NCBI GenBank assembly: GCA_040753915.1
Contig: JBFMDN010000005.1
Location: forward strand, 1-64,000
DNA: 64,000 bases
Direction of reading: 5' to 3'
DNA from: JBFMDN01 sp040753915
Lineage (GTDB): Bacteria; Desulfobacterota; Desulfomonilia; Desulfomonilales; Desulfomonilaceae
The translations under genes were made by a program, and so were the position numbers. Every line of letters starts with the position of its first letter. Position 1 is the first letter of the stretch. This document shows, one piece after another, positions 1-7,837 of this stretch. Under the pieces are notes generated by a model that worked only from the letters and a program-made list of their open reading frames with translations, made no database searches and was not told the DNA's origin.

Positions 1-1
1 C

Positions 2-337
2 GTCATCATGGGAAGACCTTCCCCTCCAACCCCTCACACGGGAAATCTCTCTGAGCAAAGGCTGATCCTGGCCCATGGGAATATCGTTTCCCAATCGAAG
101 GCCGCAGAGCCCGGGCCGGACCTCGACTTGCGGTACGTGGATTGGGATAGTAGGAAGGCTGGCGCTTCTGGCATAAACGGCGACGCGGACAACGGAAAGA
201 AAATACAGGCCGCCGACGAGAACGGCAACGGGAAAGACGACGAGGACGACGAGGAGGGCGGCGACGAGGAAGAGGACAAGGAAGAAGAGGAATCGGGGGG
301 CTGGGACAGACTTTGGGATGCCCCTAAACTGGGATAA
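2..337 (+). CDS. C-terminal part of an acidic protein of unknown function (5' end outside window)
   Basis: The frame is open to the left edge of the window, so the ATG at 8 may be internal to a longer gene. The last ~45 residues are dominated by Asp and Glu (roughly residues 60-97) and end in a short Trp-containing tail. Such acidic tails are low complexity and do not identify a family. The stop at 335-337 is followed by a strong hairpin (357-387) shared with the convergent His-rich gene, which supports this being a real gene end. It could also be a chance open frame; function unknown. Confidence 0.35.
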   Translation, partial: VIMGRPSPPTPHTGNLSEQRLILAHGNIVSQSKAAEPGPDLDLRYVDWDSRKAGASGINGDADNGKKIQAADENGNGKDDEDDEEGGDEEEDKEEEESGGWDRLWDAPKLG

Positions 338-356
338 TTGCGGCTCCAGTTTGAGT

Positions 357-387
357 GCCGGCCTTGGTCTCACGACCACAGGCCGGC
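357..387. terminator. Strong hairpin between convergent gene ends
   Basis: GCCGGCCT (357-364) pairs perfectly with AGGCCGGC (380-387), and the inner TGGT (365-368) pairs with ACCA (375-378). It lies between the 337 stop on plus and the 416 stop on minus, as expected for a bidirectional terminator. There is no clear T-run on either side, so intrinsic termination is inferred from position and stem strength only. Confidence 0.5.
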
Positions 388-415
388 TCCGCTCGCCCCC
401 CCAATCGATCTTCTG

Positions 416-676
416 TCAGTGATTGTGATCGTGAGATTCGGTCTCGTGTCCAGGATGCGCGTGATCGTGGGGGCCATGATCCCCCATGTGATCGTGGGTA
501 TGTGCTAGTGTGTCCCCGGCATGCTCATGTTCGTGCTTATGCTCGTGCATGTGCTCGTGCCCGTGAACGTGGGTATGTTCGTGGGAATGCTCCTGCCCTC
601 CGTGGGTATGCACATGAGTATGCTTGTGGGCATGCTCGTGTGCATGCACATGTGTGTGTTCGTGATCGCCGTGCAT
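416..676 (-). CDS. Histidine-rich small metal-binding protein
   Basis: The 86-residue product is almost entirely His alternating with Glu, Asp, Gly, Ala or Thr, in repeated HEH/HTH/HVH triplets, so it should bind many divalent metal ions. A longer frame reaches 763, but the ATG at 676 is preceded by a perfect AAGGAGG (684-690) with 7-nt spacing, which decides the start. No signal peptide is visible, so a cytoplasmic location is likely. Known His-rich proteins of this kind (Hpn of Helicobacter, the His-rich stretch of HypB) store nickel or zinc; a role in nickel supply for hydrogenase or CO dehydrogenase is inference. A promoter-like element and a 16-bp palindrome lie upstream. Confidence 0.75.
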   Translation of the reverse strand: MHGDHEHTHVHAHEHAHKHTHVHTHGGQEHSHEHTHVHGHEHMHEHKHEHEHAGDTLAHTHDHMGDHGPHDHAHPGHETESHDHNH

Positions 677-734
677 TGATAGGCCTCCTTGGCTGGTCCG
701 GTGGTTCCGTGCGTTCAAGATAACCTCTACATCT

Positions 735-763
735 AACCTACGGCGCGGAATACATAGTGTCAA
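735..763 (-). promoter_or_regulatory. Putative sigma-70 promoter of the His-rich gene
   Basis: On the minus strand TTGACA (763-758), a 17-nt spacer and TAGGTT (740-735) form a promoter-like pair with a perfect -35 and a weak -10 box. It is about 60 bases upstream of the start at 676. Confidence 0.4.
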
Positions 764-794
764 GGTATTGGTATCTTTGATTTATGTGTCGCAT

Positions 795-810
795 GAATCG
801 TGCACGATTC
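795..810. promoter_or_regulatory. 16-bp perfect palindrome, candidate operator
   Basis: GAATCGTG/CACGATTC is a perfect 16-bp palindrome in the region between the divergent His-rich gene (minus) and flavin reductase gene (plus). It is just upstream of the -35 box proposed at 758-763, a fitting place for a dimeric regulator. Which regulator binds is unknown. Confidence 0.35.
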
Positions 811-962
811 GATCGCGCGTTTATGTAATATGCCATGAACGCATTGGCCGTATGCTTGAATGCCATTTCTCGACACTCGAGCGCGCATGGAACCCCGGAA
901 CCTCGCGGCGGTGACCTGAATCAGGAACGCGACATTGACTCCTAAGCCGAGATGGAGGAACA

Positions 963-1571
963 GTGATTCTCAAGCCTTTTCTCAGGGAAAGCATCATGCC
1001 CCTGCCCGTGACGTTCATTTCGACAGTCAGCGTCGAGGGAGTCCGCAACATTGCACCGTGGTCGTGCATCATGCCCGTGCTGAGACCCCTTGATCTCATT
1101 TGCGCAGCGTCAGCTTACAGAAGGGATACCTTGAAGAATATACGCGACACCGGGGAATTCGTGGTGAACCTGGCAGGAGTGGATCTCGCAGACAAGGTAA
1201 TTCCTACAGCGCGGAACGTTCCGCCGGAGGTGGACGAGTTCGAGCTTGCCGGAATCGACGAGAAGCCATCAGAGCTCATTAAGGCCCCTGGGATGGCCGG
1301 CTGTTACGCGTGGATGGAGTGCAGGCTCCACAAGCTATTCGACGAAGAGAAATACGCGCTCATAGTGGGACAGGTTGTCCGGCTCGAGGTTTCCGATGAT
1401 GTTCTTGCCCCTGATGGATCGCTCGACATCGGTAAAGCCAAACCCCTCATGATGACAGGCTTTCAGAAAGGAATGAACTTTTGTACGCCCCACGGCATCG
1501 ATCGCTTCGAACCTTTCTCAGCCATGTTTGCAAATGGCAAGGATCCCCTCTCCGAAAAGTACGAAGAGTAA
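963..1571 (+). CDS. Flavin reductase-like / FMN-binding split-barrel protein
   Basis: The 202-residue protein has the features of the flavin reductase-like (DIM6/NTAB) family: an N-terminal PLPVTFISTVS stretch, a following NIAPWS segment that lines the flavin site in this family, and a central TLKNIRDTGEFVVNL segment. Members bind FMN and either reduce flavins with NAD(P)H or act as flavoprotein partners; the exact reaction cannot be told from sequence. The start is GTG at 963, with GGAGGA at 954-959 giving short but usable spacing; the ATG at 996 (MPLPVTF) is the alternative. It stands alone, with nrdG convergent downstream. Confidence 0.75.
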   Translation: MILKPFLRESIMPLPVTFISTVSVEGVRNIAPWSCIMPVLRPLDLICAASAYRRDTLKNIRDTGEFVVNLAGVDLADKVIPTARNVPPEVDEFELAGIDEKPSELIKAPGMAGCYAWMECRLHKLFDEEKYALIVGQVVRLEVSDDVLAPDGSLDIGKAKPLMMTGFQKGMNFCTPHGIDRFEPFSAMFANGKDPLSEKYEE

Positions 1572-1632
1572 GACGGGAACGCCTGCGAAAATAGGGGACG
1601 GCCTCTGGTAGAAACCGTGATCGTTGAGGCGA

Positions 1633-2400
1633 CTAGCCTGTGCGCGAGTAGAGATCGGGAGCCAAGTCTGCTCGAGAGGGGATCTCGAAGCGTGCTTTCA
1701 TAGCTTCCACACGATCCAAGGTAAACTCATCCGCGTTTCTAAGCTTTGGATCGAGGGTTTCACTGCTGCGGAATGGTTGTACAATGAACCTCTTCACCCG
1801 CCCGAGTGCTTCCCTGATGCGCTCCAACTCCGGCTCCTCAACCAAACCTGGGACGACCGTAGTGCGAAAGACCACCTCCAGCCCGGAGTCCTTCAGGATG
1901 TGTATGCTCCGCCTGATGACAGCGGGATTCACGGGGACTCCGGCGACCAGAGTGTAGCTCACGGGATCGAGGGGCGCCTTTACATCCATAAAGACCGCGT
2001 CCACAAGACGAGAGCGCGCCAACCTCGCTATCGCGCTCGGGTCGGACCCGTTGGTATCCAGTTTTACCCGAAGCCCGGTCTCTTTGAGGCGAGCCAGGAG
2101 CAGAGGCAGGCTCCTTTGAAGAGTGGGCTCTCCGCCGGTCACGGTGACCCCGTCGATCCACTGACTCCGTTGCCGAACATAGGCAAGGATTTCGTCGAGC
2201 GGGTAATCGTCCAGGGAATCGGGATGCAAGACGAGCTGCGCGTTGTGGCATGCTCGACATCGGAACCCGCACCCTCCAAGGAAGATGACTGACGAAATCT
2301 TCCCAGGCCAATCCACGAGCGATGTTGAAATGAAGCCCTTGATATTGAAGTTCACGGTTCGGTCCGTCTTGAGGTCGGGTTTGAGAGGAGAAAGCATCAC
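1633..2400 (-). CDS. nrdG: Anaerobic ribonucleoside-triphosphate reductase activating protein (radical SAM)
   Basis: NrdG generates the glycyl radical of class III ribonucleotide reductase using S-adenosylmethionine and a [4Fe-4S] cluster. The cluster motif CxxxCxxC is seen as CGFRCRAC in the N-terminal third, followed by the SAM-binding TVTGGEPT segment. Translation most likely begins at GTG 2400, placed 9 nt after AGGAGG, with ATG directly behind it at 2397; a longer frame to 2535 overlaps the previous gene and has no ribosome site. At ~255 residues it matches the longer NrdG type that pairs with NrdD lacking the E. coli formate system. It is last in the minus-strand run nrdD / glutaredoxin-like / nrdG. 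Confidence 0.88.
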   Translation of the reverse strand: MMLSPLKPDLKTDRTVNFNIKGFISTSLVDWPGKISSVIFLGGCGFRCRACHNAQLVLHPDSLDDYPLDEILAYVRQRSQWIDGVTVTGGEPTLQRSLPLLLARLKETGLRVKLDTNGSDPSAIARLARSRLVDAVFMDVKAPLDPVSYTLVAGVPVNPAVIRRSIHILKDSGLEVVFRTTVVPGLVEEPELERIREALGRVKRFIVQPFRSSETLDPKLRNADEFTLDRVEAMKARFEIPSRADLAPDLYSRTG

Positions 2401-2426
2401 GTGGTGCTGCCTCCTCTCTGGAGCTG

Positions 2427-2678
2427 TCAGCAGCAGTTCTCGGTAAGGTACTTTCTGATGTGAGCAGCGCCGGTAATGATGCCGTTCTCCTCCGAAACCA
2501 GAATCGGAAGGTTTTTTTCGGACAGGGTGACGCACTCGAAGTACGCCAGCATGGCAAGTGCTTCCGGGTCATCCTCGTCAAGTTGCATGACACGCACGTC
2601 CTTGATGTGATCCAGATCGATTTTCTTCTTGATCCAATCACACTTCCCGCAACCCTGCTTTGTGAAAAGATAGGTCAC
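2427..2678 (-). CDS. Glutaredoxin-like thiol protein between nrdD and nrdG
   Basis: The 83-residue protein starts TYLFTKQGCGKCDW: a beta strand followed by a CxxC redox centre (CGKC), as in glutaredoxin and NrdH-type redoxins. It ends in a Cys-Cys pair. The start is GTG 2678, which follows AGGAGG by 6 nt; the longer frame to 2774 adds an unlikely N-terminus. Its position between nrdD and nrdG in the same direction suggests that it delivers electrons to the anaerobic ribonucleotide reductase (inference). The SEKNLPILVSEENGII segment resembles the cis-Pro region of the thioredoxin fold. Confidence 0.7.
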   Translation of the reverse strand: MTYLFTKQGCGKCDWIKKKIDLDHIKDVRVMQLDEDDPEALAMLAYFECVTLSEKNLPILVSEENGIITGAAHIRKYLTENCC

Positions 2679-2851
2679 GACATTCCTCCTGTCATTGAAA
2701 TCAAACCAAAATCCATTCCTAAACGGCATTAAGACCTTAAAAATTCCCACTATGACGCCTTCGGTCTTGGACAACGATCGGAGAGGTGCACACGCTTAGC
2801 CTTGCATTCTCGCCCGTCGCCGCACCTGTTGGTGCGAACAGCCTCATCCTC

Positions 2852-4954
2852 TTACCAACGCTGGTTTCGGTACCTGTCCTTGAGCTCACCGCGCTTGCCT
2901 TTGTTCCAACTGGAGAGCTTTGTGAAATATCCCGTTATGCGGGTGATTTGCTCTACCATGTGGGATCCGCAATACAGGCACAGCTCGTGGAGCCCCCTCG
3001 CTGTCCTGCCACAATCCACGCAGGTCGTGAGCTCCGGAGAAAACGCCACTTGATCGTTCTGCGTCATCCGGAAGGTTTTCACCACAAAATTGGCGATTGA
3101 CTCCGCACTCGGTCGGCTCTCCCCGAGCCAGACATGTGTCAATGACCCGGCCTCGATAAGCGGATGGAACAGCCCCTCTTTCTTCACCCGATCGATGGGG
3201 TCCATGGATGCGCCCACGTTAAAGAGAGTAGAGTTCGTGTAGTATATCTCGTCTCTACTCAGGTTCCCCTTGACAACGCCCTGGGCCTCGGGAAAGTGCC
3301 GCATGTCCAGCTTGGCAAAGCGATGCGCAGTGCTTTCGGCGGGGGTCTGTTCCAGCACGAATCGCATGTTGTACTTCTTCCCCAATCGTCTGGCAACCAG
3401 ATTCATGTGAGCAATGATCCGCAACCCCAACTTAAGAGCGTCCTCGCTCTCGTGAAGCTCCTCTCCCGTGTGATATTGAACCATTTCATTGAGCCCAAGC
3501 ATGCCGATCAGGTAGGTCACGCGGTGCATCCTCAGGTATGGCTCGTCATCCCTATCCATAGTAAGCAGAGCAAGAGGTCCGGTTTCCCCCAGGGCCAAGA
3601 GGCGCTCGATAAAGGTCTTTTTCTGGAGATGCGCTTCCGCTGCCAAGGAAATTCTATCTGTCAGGAGGGTAAAGAGCCTGGTGTCATCCCCTGCGGCCTG
3701 GTACGCTATCCTGGGTAAGTTGATTGTGACGTTTTGCATGGCAGAGTACCGCATCTTCCACGGGTGCACTGCATCGTCCAGGTCACTCTTCTCGAGCTTG
3801 AAAGAGAGTCTGCAACATTCTGATATCTTCGCGGTATCTCCTCGGTCGAACACGAAGTACGTGTTGCCTTTCTCTCCTGCTATGTCGCAGATATGACGGA
3901 GAAACTCCTCATGGCCTGGAGTCTGGAAGAACTTCTCTGTGATGTGGACCAGGGGTTTTGGGAAAAAGAACGGCCTGCCTGCGCCGTCGCCTTCCCGGTA
4001 GATGTCAAACAGAGTCCACACGAAATCCTGGGCCTCGGGCAGGTAGTCCGCGTACGTGTGGCCCGTCGGAACGCCGCCGGGGCCGATGGCCGGAACGTTC
4101 TCGAAGTGTTTGGGAACTTCCCAGTACAAATTTATATCCGTGAATATCGCCTGGCCGCCACGAGCGACCGCCTGCTGCGAAAATTCAAAGATGAGCATCT
4201 GAGCTAGTTGACGAACTTCTCGCTTGGGTAGGCCCCTCAGGTACGGAGCAAAGAAAAGGTTCACTGCATCCCATCCGATGGCTCCTGCAAAATGGCTCTG
4301 GAGTGCAGCAGCGAACTTGACCATGTGAGCCAGCAACACTTCCGGATGCTTTGCCGGCTTTGCCATGGCCAGAGAGTTCGGCAGGTTGAGGCCGAATTTC
4401 TTGATGTACTCCAAGGACTGCCCCGAACAATACGGCCTGTCAATAAATCCCAAGTCATGGAGGTGAATGTCACCAGACATGTGCGCATCGCCTACACTCT
4501 GGTCAAACACGCTGAGGAGCGCATATTCTTTCTTGATGTTCTCAGCGAGGGTCAGGTTGGTAGCTTCGGGCCCATGGGGCACATTTGCATTCTCCTTGTT
4601 GGGCCGCGTAATGAGCTGGTCCACGTCGAACAGTGGCACACCGAGGCGGGTGTGCTGGCGACGATGCTCCTCAAGGCCTCGCTCCAGAAGCTTTGCGTTT
4701 ACCATCTCACGTATCAGCGGCGCGGTTATTACCTTGATGCCGCTGCGCCTGATGTTGTTTTCTACCTCCAGGCTGATCACCTCCGCAGTTCCCTCATCAA
4801 TAAAAGTCTCTCGCAAGAGAGCGTCCACAATTCTGCTTCGGTCCCAGCCGTCCATGGCCTCGTCGGAAGTCCGAACGAAGAGGGCCATGTCTGTCGTTTC
4901 CAAATGCCTGTAGGCTTCTTTGCGGTACTCGGTGATTTCAGTTACGCTAGCCAT
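2852..4954 (-). CDS. nrdD: Anaerobic (class III) ribonucleoside-triphosphate reductase
   Basis: NrdD reduces ribonucleotides to deoxyribonucleotides without oxygen, using a glycyl radical. The 700-residue protein shows the C-terminal zinc site (two CxxC pairs, CVDC and CLYC) and, after it, RITGYF, whose Gly is the radical site. The N-terminal ~90 residues resemble an ATP-cone allosteric domain. In the middle is a SECCRL motif with two adjacent Cys. Start ATG 4954 follows AGGGGG by 6 nt, better than the frame to 5014. Together with the glutaredoxin-like gene this suggests a redoxin-dependent rather than formate-dependent enzyme. A NrdR-like box lies about 280 bases upstream. Confidence 0.95.
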   Translation of the reverse strand: MASVTEITEYRKEAYRHLETTDMALFVRTSDEAMDGWDRSRIVDALLRETFIDEGTAEVISLEVENNIRRSGIKVITAPLIREMVNAKLLERGLEEHRRQHTRLGVPLFDVDQLITRPNKENANVPHGPEATNLTLAENIKKEYALLSVFDQSVGDAHMSGDIHLHDLGFIDRPYCSGQSLEYIKKFGLNLPNSLAMAKPAKHPEVLLAHMVKFAAALQSHFAGAIGWDAVNLFFAPYLRGLPKREVRQLAQMLIFEFSQQAVARGGQAIFTDINLYWEVPKHFENVPAIGPGGVPTGHTYADYLPEAQDFVWTLFDIYREGDGAGRPFFFPKPLVHITEKFFQTPGHEEFLRHICDIAGEKGNTYFVFDRGDTAKISECCRLSFKLEKSDLDDAVHPWKMRYSAMQNVTINLPRIAYQAAGDDTRLFTLLTDRISLAAEAHLQKKTFIERLLALGETGPLALLTMDRDDEPYLRMHRVTYLIGMLGLNEMVQYHTGEELHESEDALKLGLRIIAHMNLVARRLGKKYNMRFVLEQTPAESTAHRFAKLDMRHFPEAQGVVKGNLSRDEIYYTNSTLFNVGASMDPIDRVKKEGLFHPLIEAGSLTHVWLGESRPSAESIANFVVKTFRMTQNDQVAFSPELTTCVDCGRTARGLHELCLYCGSHMVEQITRITGYFTKLSSWNKGKRGELKDRYRNQRW

Positions 4955-5200
4955 AGTATTCCCCCTAGCTTTGATAATCGGTCCGGGGTGCTCGTAGCCT
5001 CTTCCGCTCAACATTCACGCACGCTTGAGAAAACACCCGTAACCCATTCATTCCATAAAGAGATCGTCATCCCCCCATCATCGAATCACAAAACACTTCT
5101 TGCCGCAACCTGTTGGCCTGACGACCTGTGATCCGGTTTACTGTTCTTGCTGAACTGCCCCGAAATCTGGGCGTGATTAACGTAATGATCCAAACACCTT

Positions 5201-5247
5201 GTGGATCATCTTGTGGGGTGCATCTTTATCTCCACTACATATAGTGT
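5201..5247 (-). promoter_or_regulatory. Likely NrdR box upstream of nrdD, with a weaker second site
   Basis: CCACTACATATAGTGT (5232-5247) matches the published NrdR consensus ACACWATATATWGTGT at 14 of 16 positions. Exactly 31 bases away (three helical turns) lies GTGGATCATCTTGTGG (5201-5216), a half-match whose right half TTGTGG fits. Paired NrdR boxes with about this spacing are the known arrangement. This implies repression of nrdD by the ATP-cone regulator NrdR; the regulator gene itself is not in the window. Confidence 0.6.
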
Positions 5248-5656
5248 GTCAAGGGGAAAATCAAAAAGCCGAGACAGGAGAGGTTAGACCTTCGAAATCC
5301 CAGTCTAATTTTTTACTACAATGATATCAACTGGTTGTAACTAAACCTTGGTATTCCCAACAGGCCGCAACTGCCAACCTCTCAGGCCGGAGGACACCTC
5401 GTGGGGGGAGCTCGAAGACACTCCCGTGACCATGGTGGCTTGTCCTTGCGCCATGCGCGGACCCTTCCGGCGCACAGTTGCGAGCATGTCGCTCCGCCTG
5501 GGATTTGCACGTACACTGACAGATTGGGAAGACACTGTGGCCCGCGCTCGCCTATTGATAAGGGAGGAAATGGCGCTTCGTAGAGAAGTGGCCCGCGTAG
5601 GAGCGATGCTCATCTCCCGTCTACGGTGTCGGCGAAAATCTGAGGCAACAGTCAGG
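5248..5656. other. Intergenic region without a supported gene
   Basis: Open frames exist on both strands here, but none has a ribosome site or recognisable protein character. The stretch separates the nrdD promoter from the hypothetical gene ending at 5657. I see no repeat or clear hairpin in it. Confidence 0.4.
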
Positions 5657-6100
5657 CTACCTTCCACTTTCAGCCCGAAGATCGTCGGAACTGGTGGCCA
5701 TCACAAAAATGAACTCTTCCGGAGAATAGGGACTCCCGGGGAAAGGTCTATTCCAATGCTTGAGAACCCCGGTGACCAAATCGGCAATCGTCATGCTTCC
5801 CCCATTTTTCGCCAGGACAGCATGTATCACGGTCATCAGCGGAGTCCGCGCCGCGCCCTTTGTCGATCCGTTGATCTTGGTCACCTCCTCGAGCGATGGA
5901 ACGCTCTCCGGATCCACCAAGAGGGTGATTCTCATTTTTTTCGCGTCCTCTTTCAGGCGAACGGCCAGTGAAGTGGGAGGAGGAGGAATATCTTTGGCCG
6001 TTGCATGCGGGGTGTTCTCCCCAGCATTCCATTGGTCCTGTTGGACCGAACTGCCTCCTGGCTCCGTTTCTGGCAATGCATTGTTACCTTCCAGGGTCAT
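5657..6100 (-). CDS. Hypothetical protein, 147 residues
   Basis: The ATG at 6100 is preceded by AAGGAG with 7-nt spacing, which supports a real gene. The first ~45 residues are polar and Pro-rich (a PPPP run) and look unstructured. The remainder has a helical pattern with TPLMTVIHAVLAKNGGSMTIADLVTGVLKHW, reminiscent of a small winged-helix-like fold (compare HARE-HTH modules, where helices start with an ALxxxGxPLxxxEI pattern), but the similarity is only general. Function unknown. The upstream sequence holds a copy of the dispersed repeat (6295-6398). Confidence 0.5.
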   Translation of the reverse strand: MTLEGNNALPETEPGGSSVQQDQWNAGENTPHATAKDIPPPPTSLAVRLKEDAKKMRITLLVDPESVPSLEEVTKINGSTKGAARTPLMTVIHAVLAKNGGSMTIADLVTGVLKHWNRPFPGSPYSPEEFIFVMATSSDDLRAESGR

Positions 6101-6294
6101 TGCGCAACTCCTTGGCTCTGTCTATCTATCGGCATTTTGAAGAAACCTCCGGACTCGTGACAGCGCCCTTCCCCGTGGGTCGAGCGGCCCCGTGAGGGAG
6201 GATGTTCCTGAAAGTTGAATAAATACAGCATACCATCGGCCGTGTCAATGCCAGGCCGGGACTGATTGCCCGGGCAAGGGCGAGGTTCTTGCGC

Positions 6295-6398
6295 GCTCCT
6301 ATACTGCCGCGCATCGAATTTGCGTTGCACTCATCGCATTCGGAAGCCCATGAGCCTTCGGTAGACATACGGCCATAACAGTGGTCGAAATTACCCAC
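6295..6398 (-). repeat. Dispersed repeat, copy C
   Basis: Read on the minus strand this contains ATG TCT ACC GAA GGC TCA and, further on, TCG ATG CGC GGC AGT, the same pattern as copies A (27951-28195) and B (51648-51880). In translation it reads MSTEGS...CD...NSMRGS. It lies between two minus-strand genes of unknown function (7600-6407 upstream and 6100-5657 downstream). Confidence 0.6.
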
Positions 6399-6406
6399 TA
6401 GTCATT

Positions 6407-7600
6407 TTAGCGCCAGAAAAGGGATCTAAGATACCGGACGAGGGAGGATAGCCAACCCAAAGAATAACGGATCGAGCTTCTCGACGCATCGGGAAGGCAG
6501 CAATCTGTCAGAGATTCCTCACTTGAAGCAGCGCCACCGGAGTCCATTTTTTGCTGAAATAGAGTCGCCGGAGTGCATTTTCCGTCGTGCACGACGACAT
6601 CAACCCGTCCATAACGACGAAGGATTTGGGACACGACACGATTAGCCATCTCCGGATCGGAACTGTCCCATCGATAGTAGGACGCTTCCACCCCGTGGGA
6701 CCGAAATCCCTCTACGGCCCGGATAACATTGAGAGCTTCGACACCTCGCTTCAGCTTTCTTCTTGCGTCAGTCGGGTCGAGTCCCGGCCAAGCGGACTCA
6801 ATCATCTCCGCGAGCGCCTTCTCCGTTCCGGCACCTGCCGACATGAAGGCAGCATAGTTCATGTTCGGGTTCAGAGCCGTGTTGCCCAGGAAAACCATGC
6901 GACGTCCCTGTGCAACCCATCTCCCCGCCAACTCGATCATCCTGCTGTCTCCGATGTCGCAGAAGACCACAATATCGTCTGGGGCGAGCTCGAGATCTCC
7001 ATCAGTCGCGAGTTGCCGATGGCTTGCTCGTCCGTTCCTCATGTCCTCCACGATCAAGGGCGAGGAAGAGGGGTCCGAGCACGGTTGCTCCTTCACCGAC
7101 ATCACGGGCTGCGAATCCTCAGTTGTCTCGGGAGAGTCCCAGATCATTGGCTTGCCCTTCTCCTCGGTGTACTCCATCTCGGCCGCGGACCACTCCTTGA
7201 ACGTGGCCACACACGGTGCCGACTCATCCAAGTCATGGGCTGAGTCGAGCATTCCCAGAGAAATCGGAGATGCCTGCGAAGGAAACATTCTTTCCAACTT
7301 ATGGTCAAGCTGTTCTTCGGTGAAGGAGGGATCGAGCCGCTTTCGCAGCTCTTCTAACATACTGGGCTTGATAAGGCGGCCAAACGAGTCGATCAAGAAG
7401 GAATTGATTTGGTGCTGGACGATCTGATCAATTGTGATCGATCCCCTCGTTGCGTTCCTCTCTGGAGGGATCTTGGACCGTGTACCATCTGTCGCGCGGA
7501 CTCCTGCTTCATGGTTCGGAAGCACGTCCCTCCGGGTACAGTCAGTCATGCGCCGGACTGGGTGCACGCTCTTAGATGAGTCCCGTCGCTCCTTATCCAC
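6407..7600 (-). CDS. Unknown protein with a degenerate, truncated ketoreductase (SDR)-like domain
   Basis: The 397-residue protein has a polar N-terminal half (helical segment ~55-105, acidic Ser/Pro-rich linker ~110-200) and a Rossmann-like C-terminal half (~208-350). The latter follows polyketide-synthase ketoreductase order: a first strand VVFCDIG, the helix MIELAGRWVAQG, the strand MVFLGN, then EASYYRWDSSD and GRVDVVVHDG, where active enzymes have VIHxAG. The glycine-rich nucleotide loop is lost (CDIGDSR) and the Ser-Tyr-Lys catalytic part is absent, so it is probably not an oxidoreductase. The GTG start at 7600 follows a G-rich stretch. No neighbour gives a functional clue. Confidence 0.5.
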   Translation of the reverse strand: MDKERRDSSKSVHPVRRMTDCTRRDVLPNHEAGVRATDGTRSKIPPERNATRGSITIDQIVQHQINSFLIDSFGRLIKPSMLEELRKRLDPSFTEEQLDHKLERMFPSQASPISLGMLDSAHDLDESAPCVATFKEWSAAEMEYTEEKGKPMIWDSPETTEDSQPVMSVKEQPCSDPSSSPLIVEDMRNGRASHRQLATDGDLELAPDDIVVFCDIGDSRMIELAGRWVAQGRRMVFLGNTALNPNMNYAAFMSAGAGTEKALAEMIESAWPGLDPTDARRKLKRGVEALNVIRAVEGFRSHGVEASYYRWDSSDPEMANRVVSQILRRYGRVDVVVHDGKCTPATLFQQKMDSGGAASSEESLTDCCLPDASRSSIRYSLGWLSSLVRYLRSLFWR

Positions 7601-7837
7601 ACCGTCCCCCCTGCCCCCATTCCCGGAGCAACAAATAAACGGAAACGACGCCCCTCGTGGGGATTCTGGACCCGACGCATCCTTTCAATGAACTCACGCT
7701 CCGCTTGCAATTCATCACGCGGGTATAATATCCTTTGATGCTCAGAAAACTCAACACAAAGTGCAAACAAGCCCATCAGAGTGTCTCTTCCGGCGGGAAA
7801 ACAAGAGGCAAAGCCCAATGTGCAGGAGTCGGGAAGC

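Noticed and set aside
2786..3100. Plus-strand frames inside nrdD
   Set aside because: They are antisense shadows of a clearly coding minus-strand gene.
5348..5971. Plus-strand frame of 207 codons near 5.4-6.0 kb
   Set aside because: It lacks a ribosome site and overlaps the better-supported minus-strand gene at 5657-6100.
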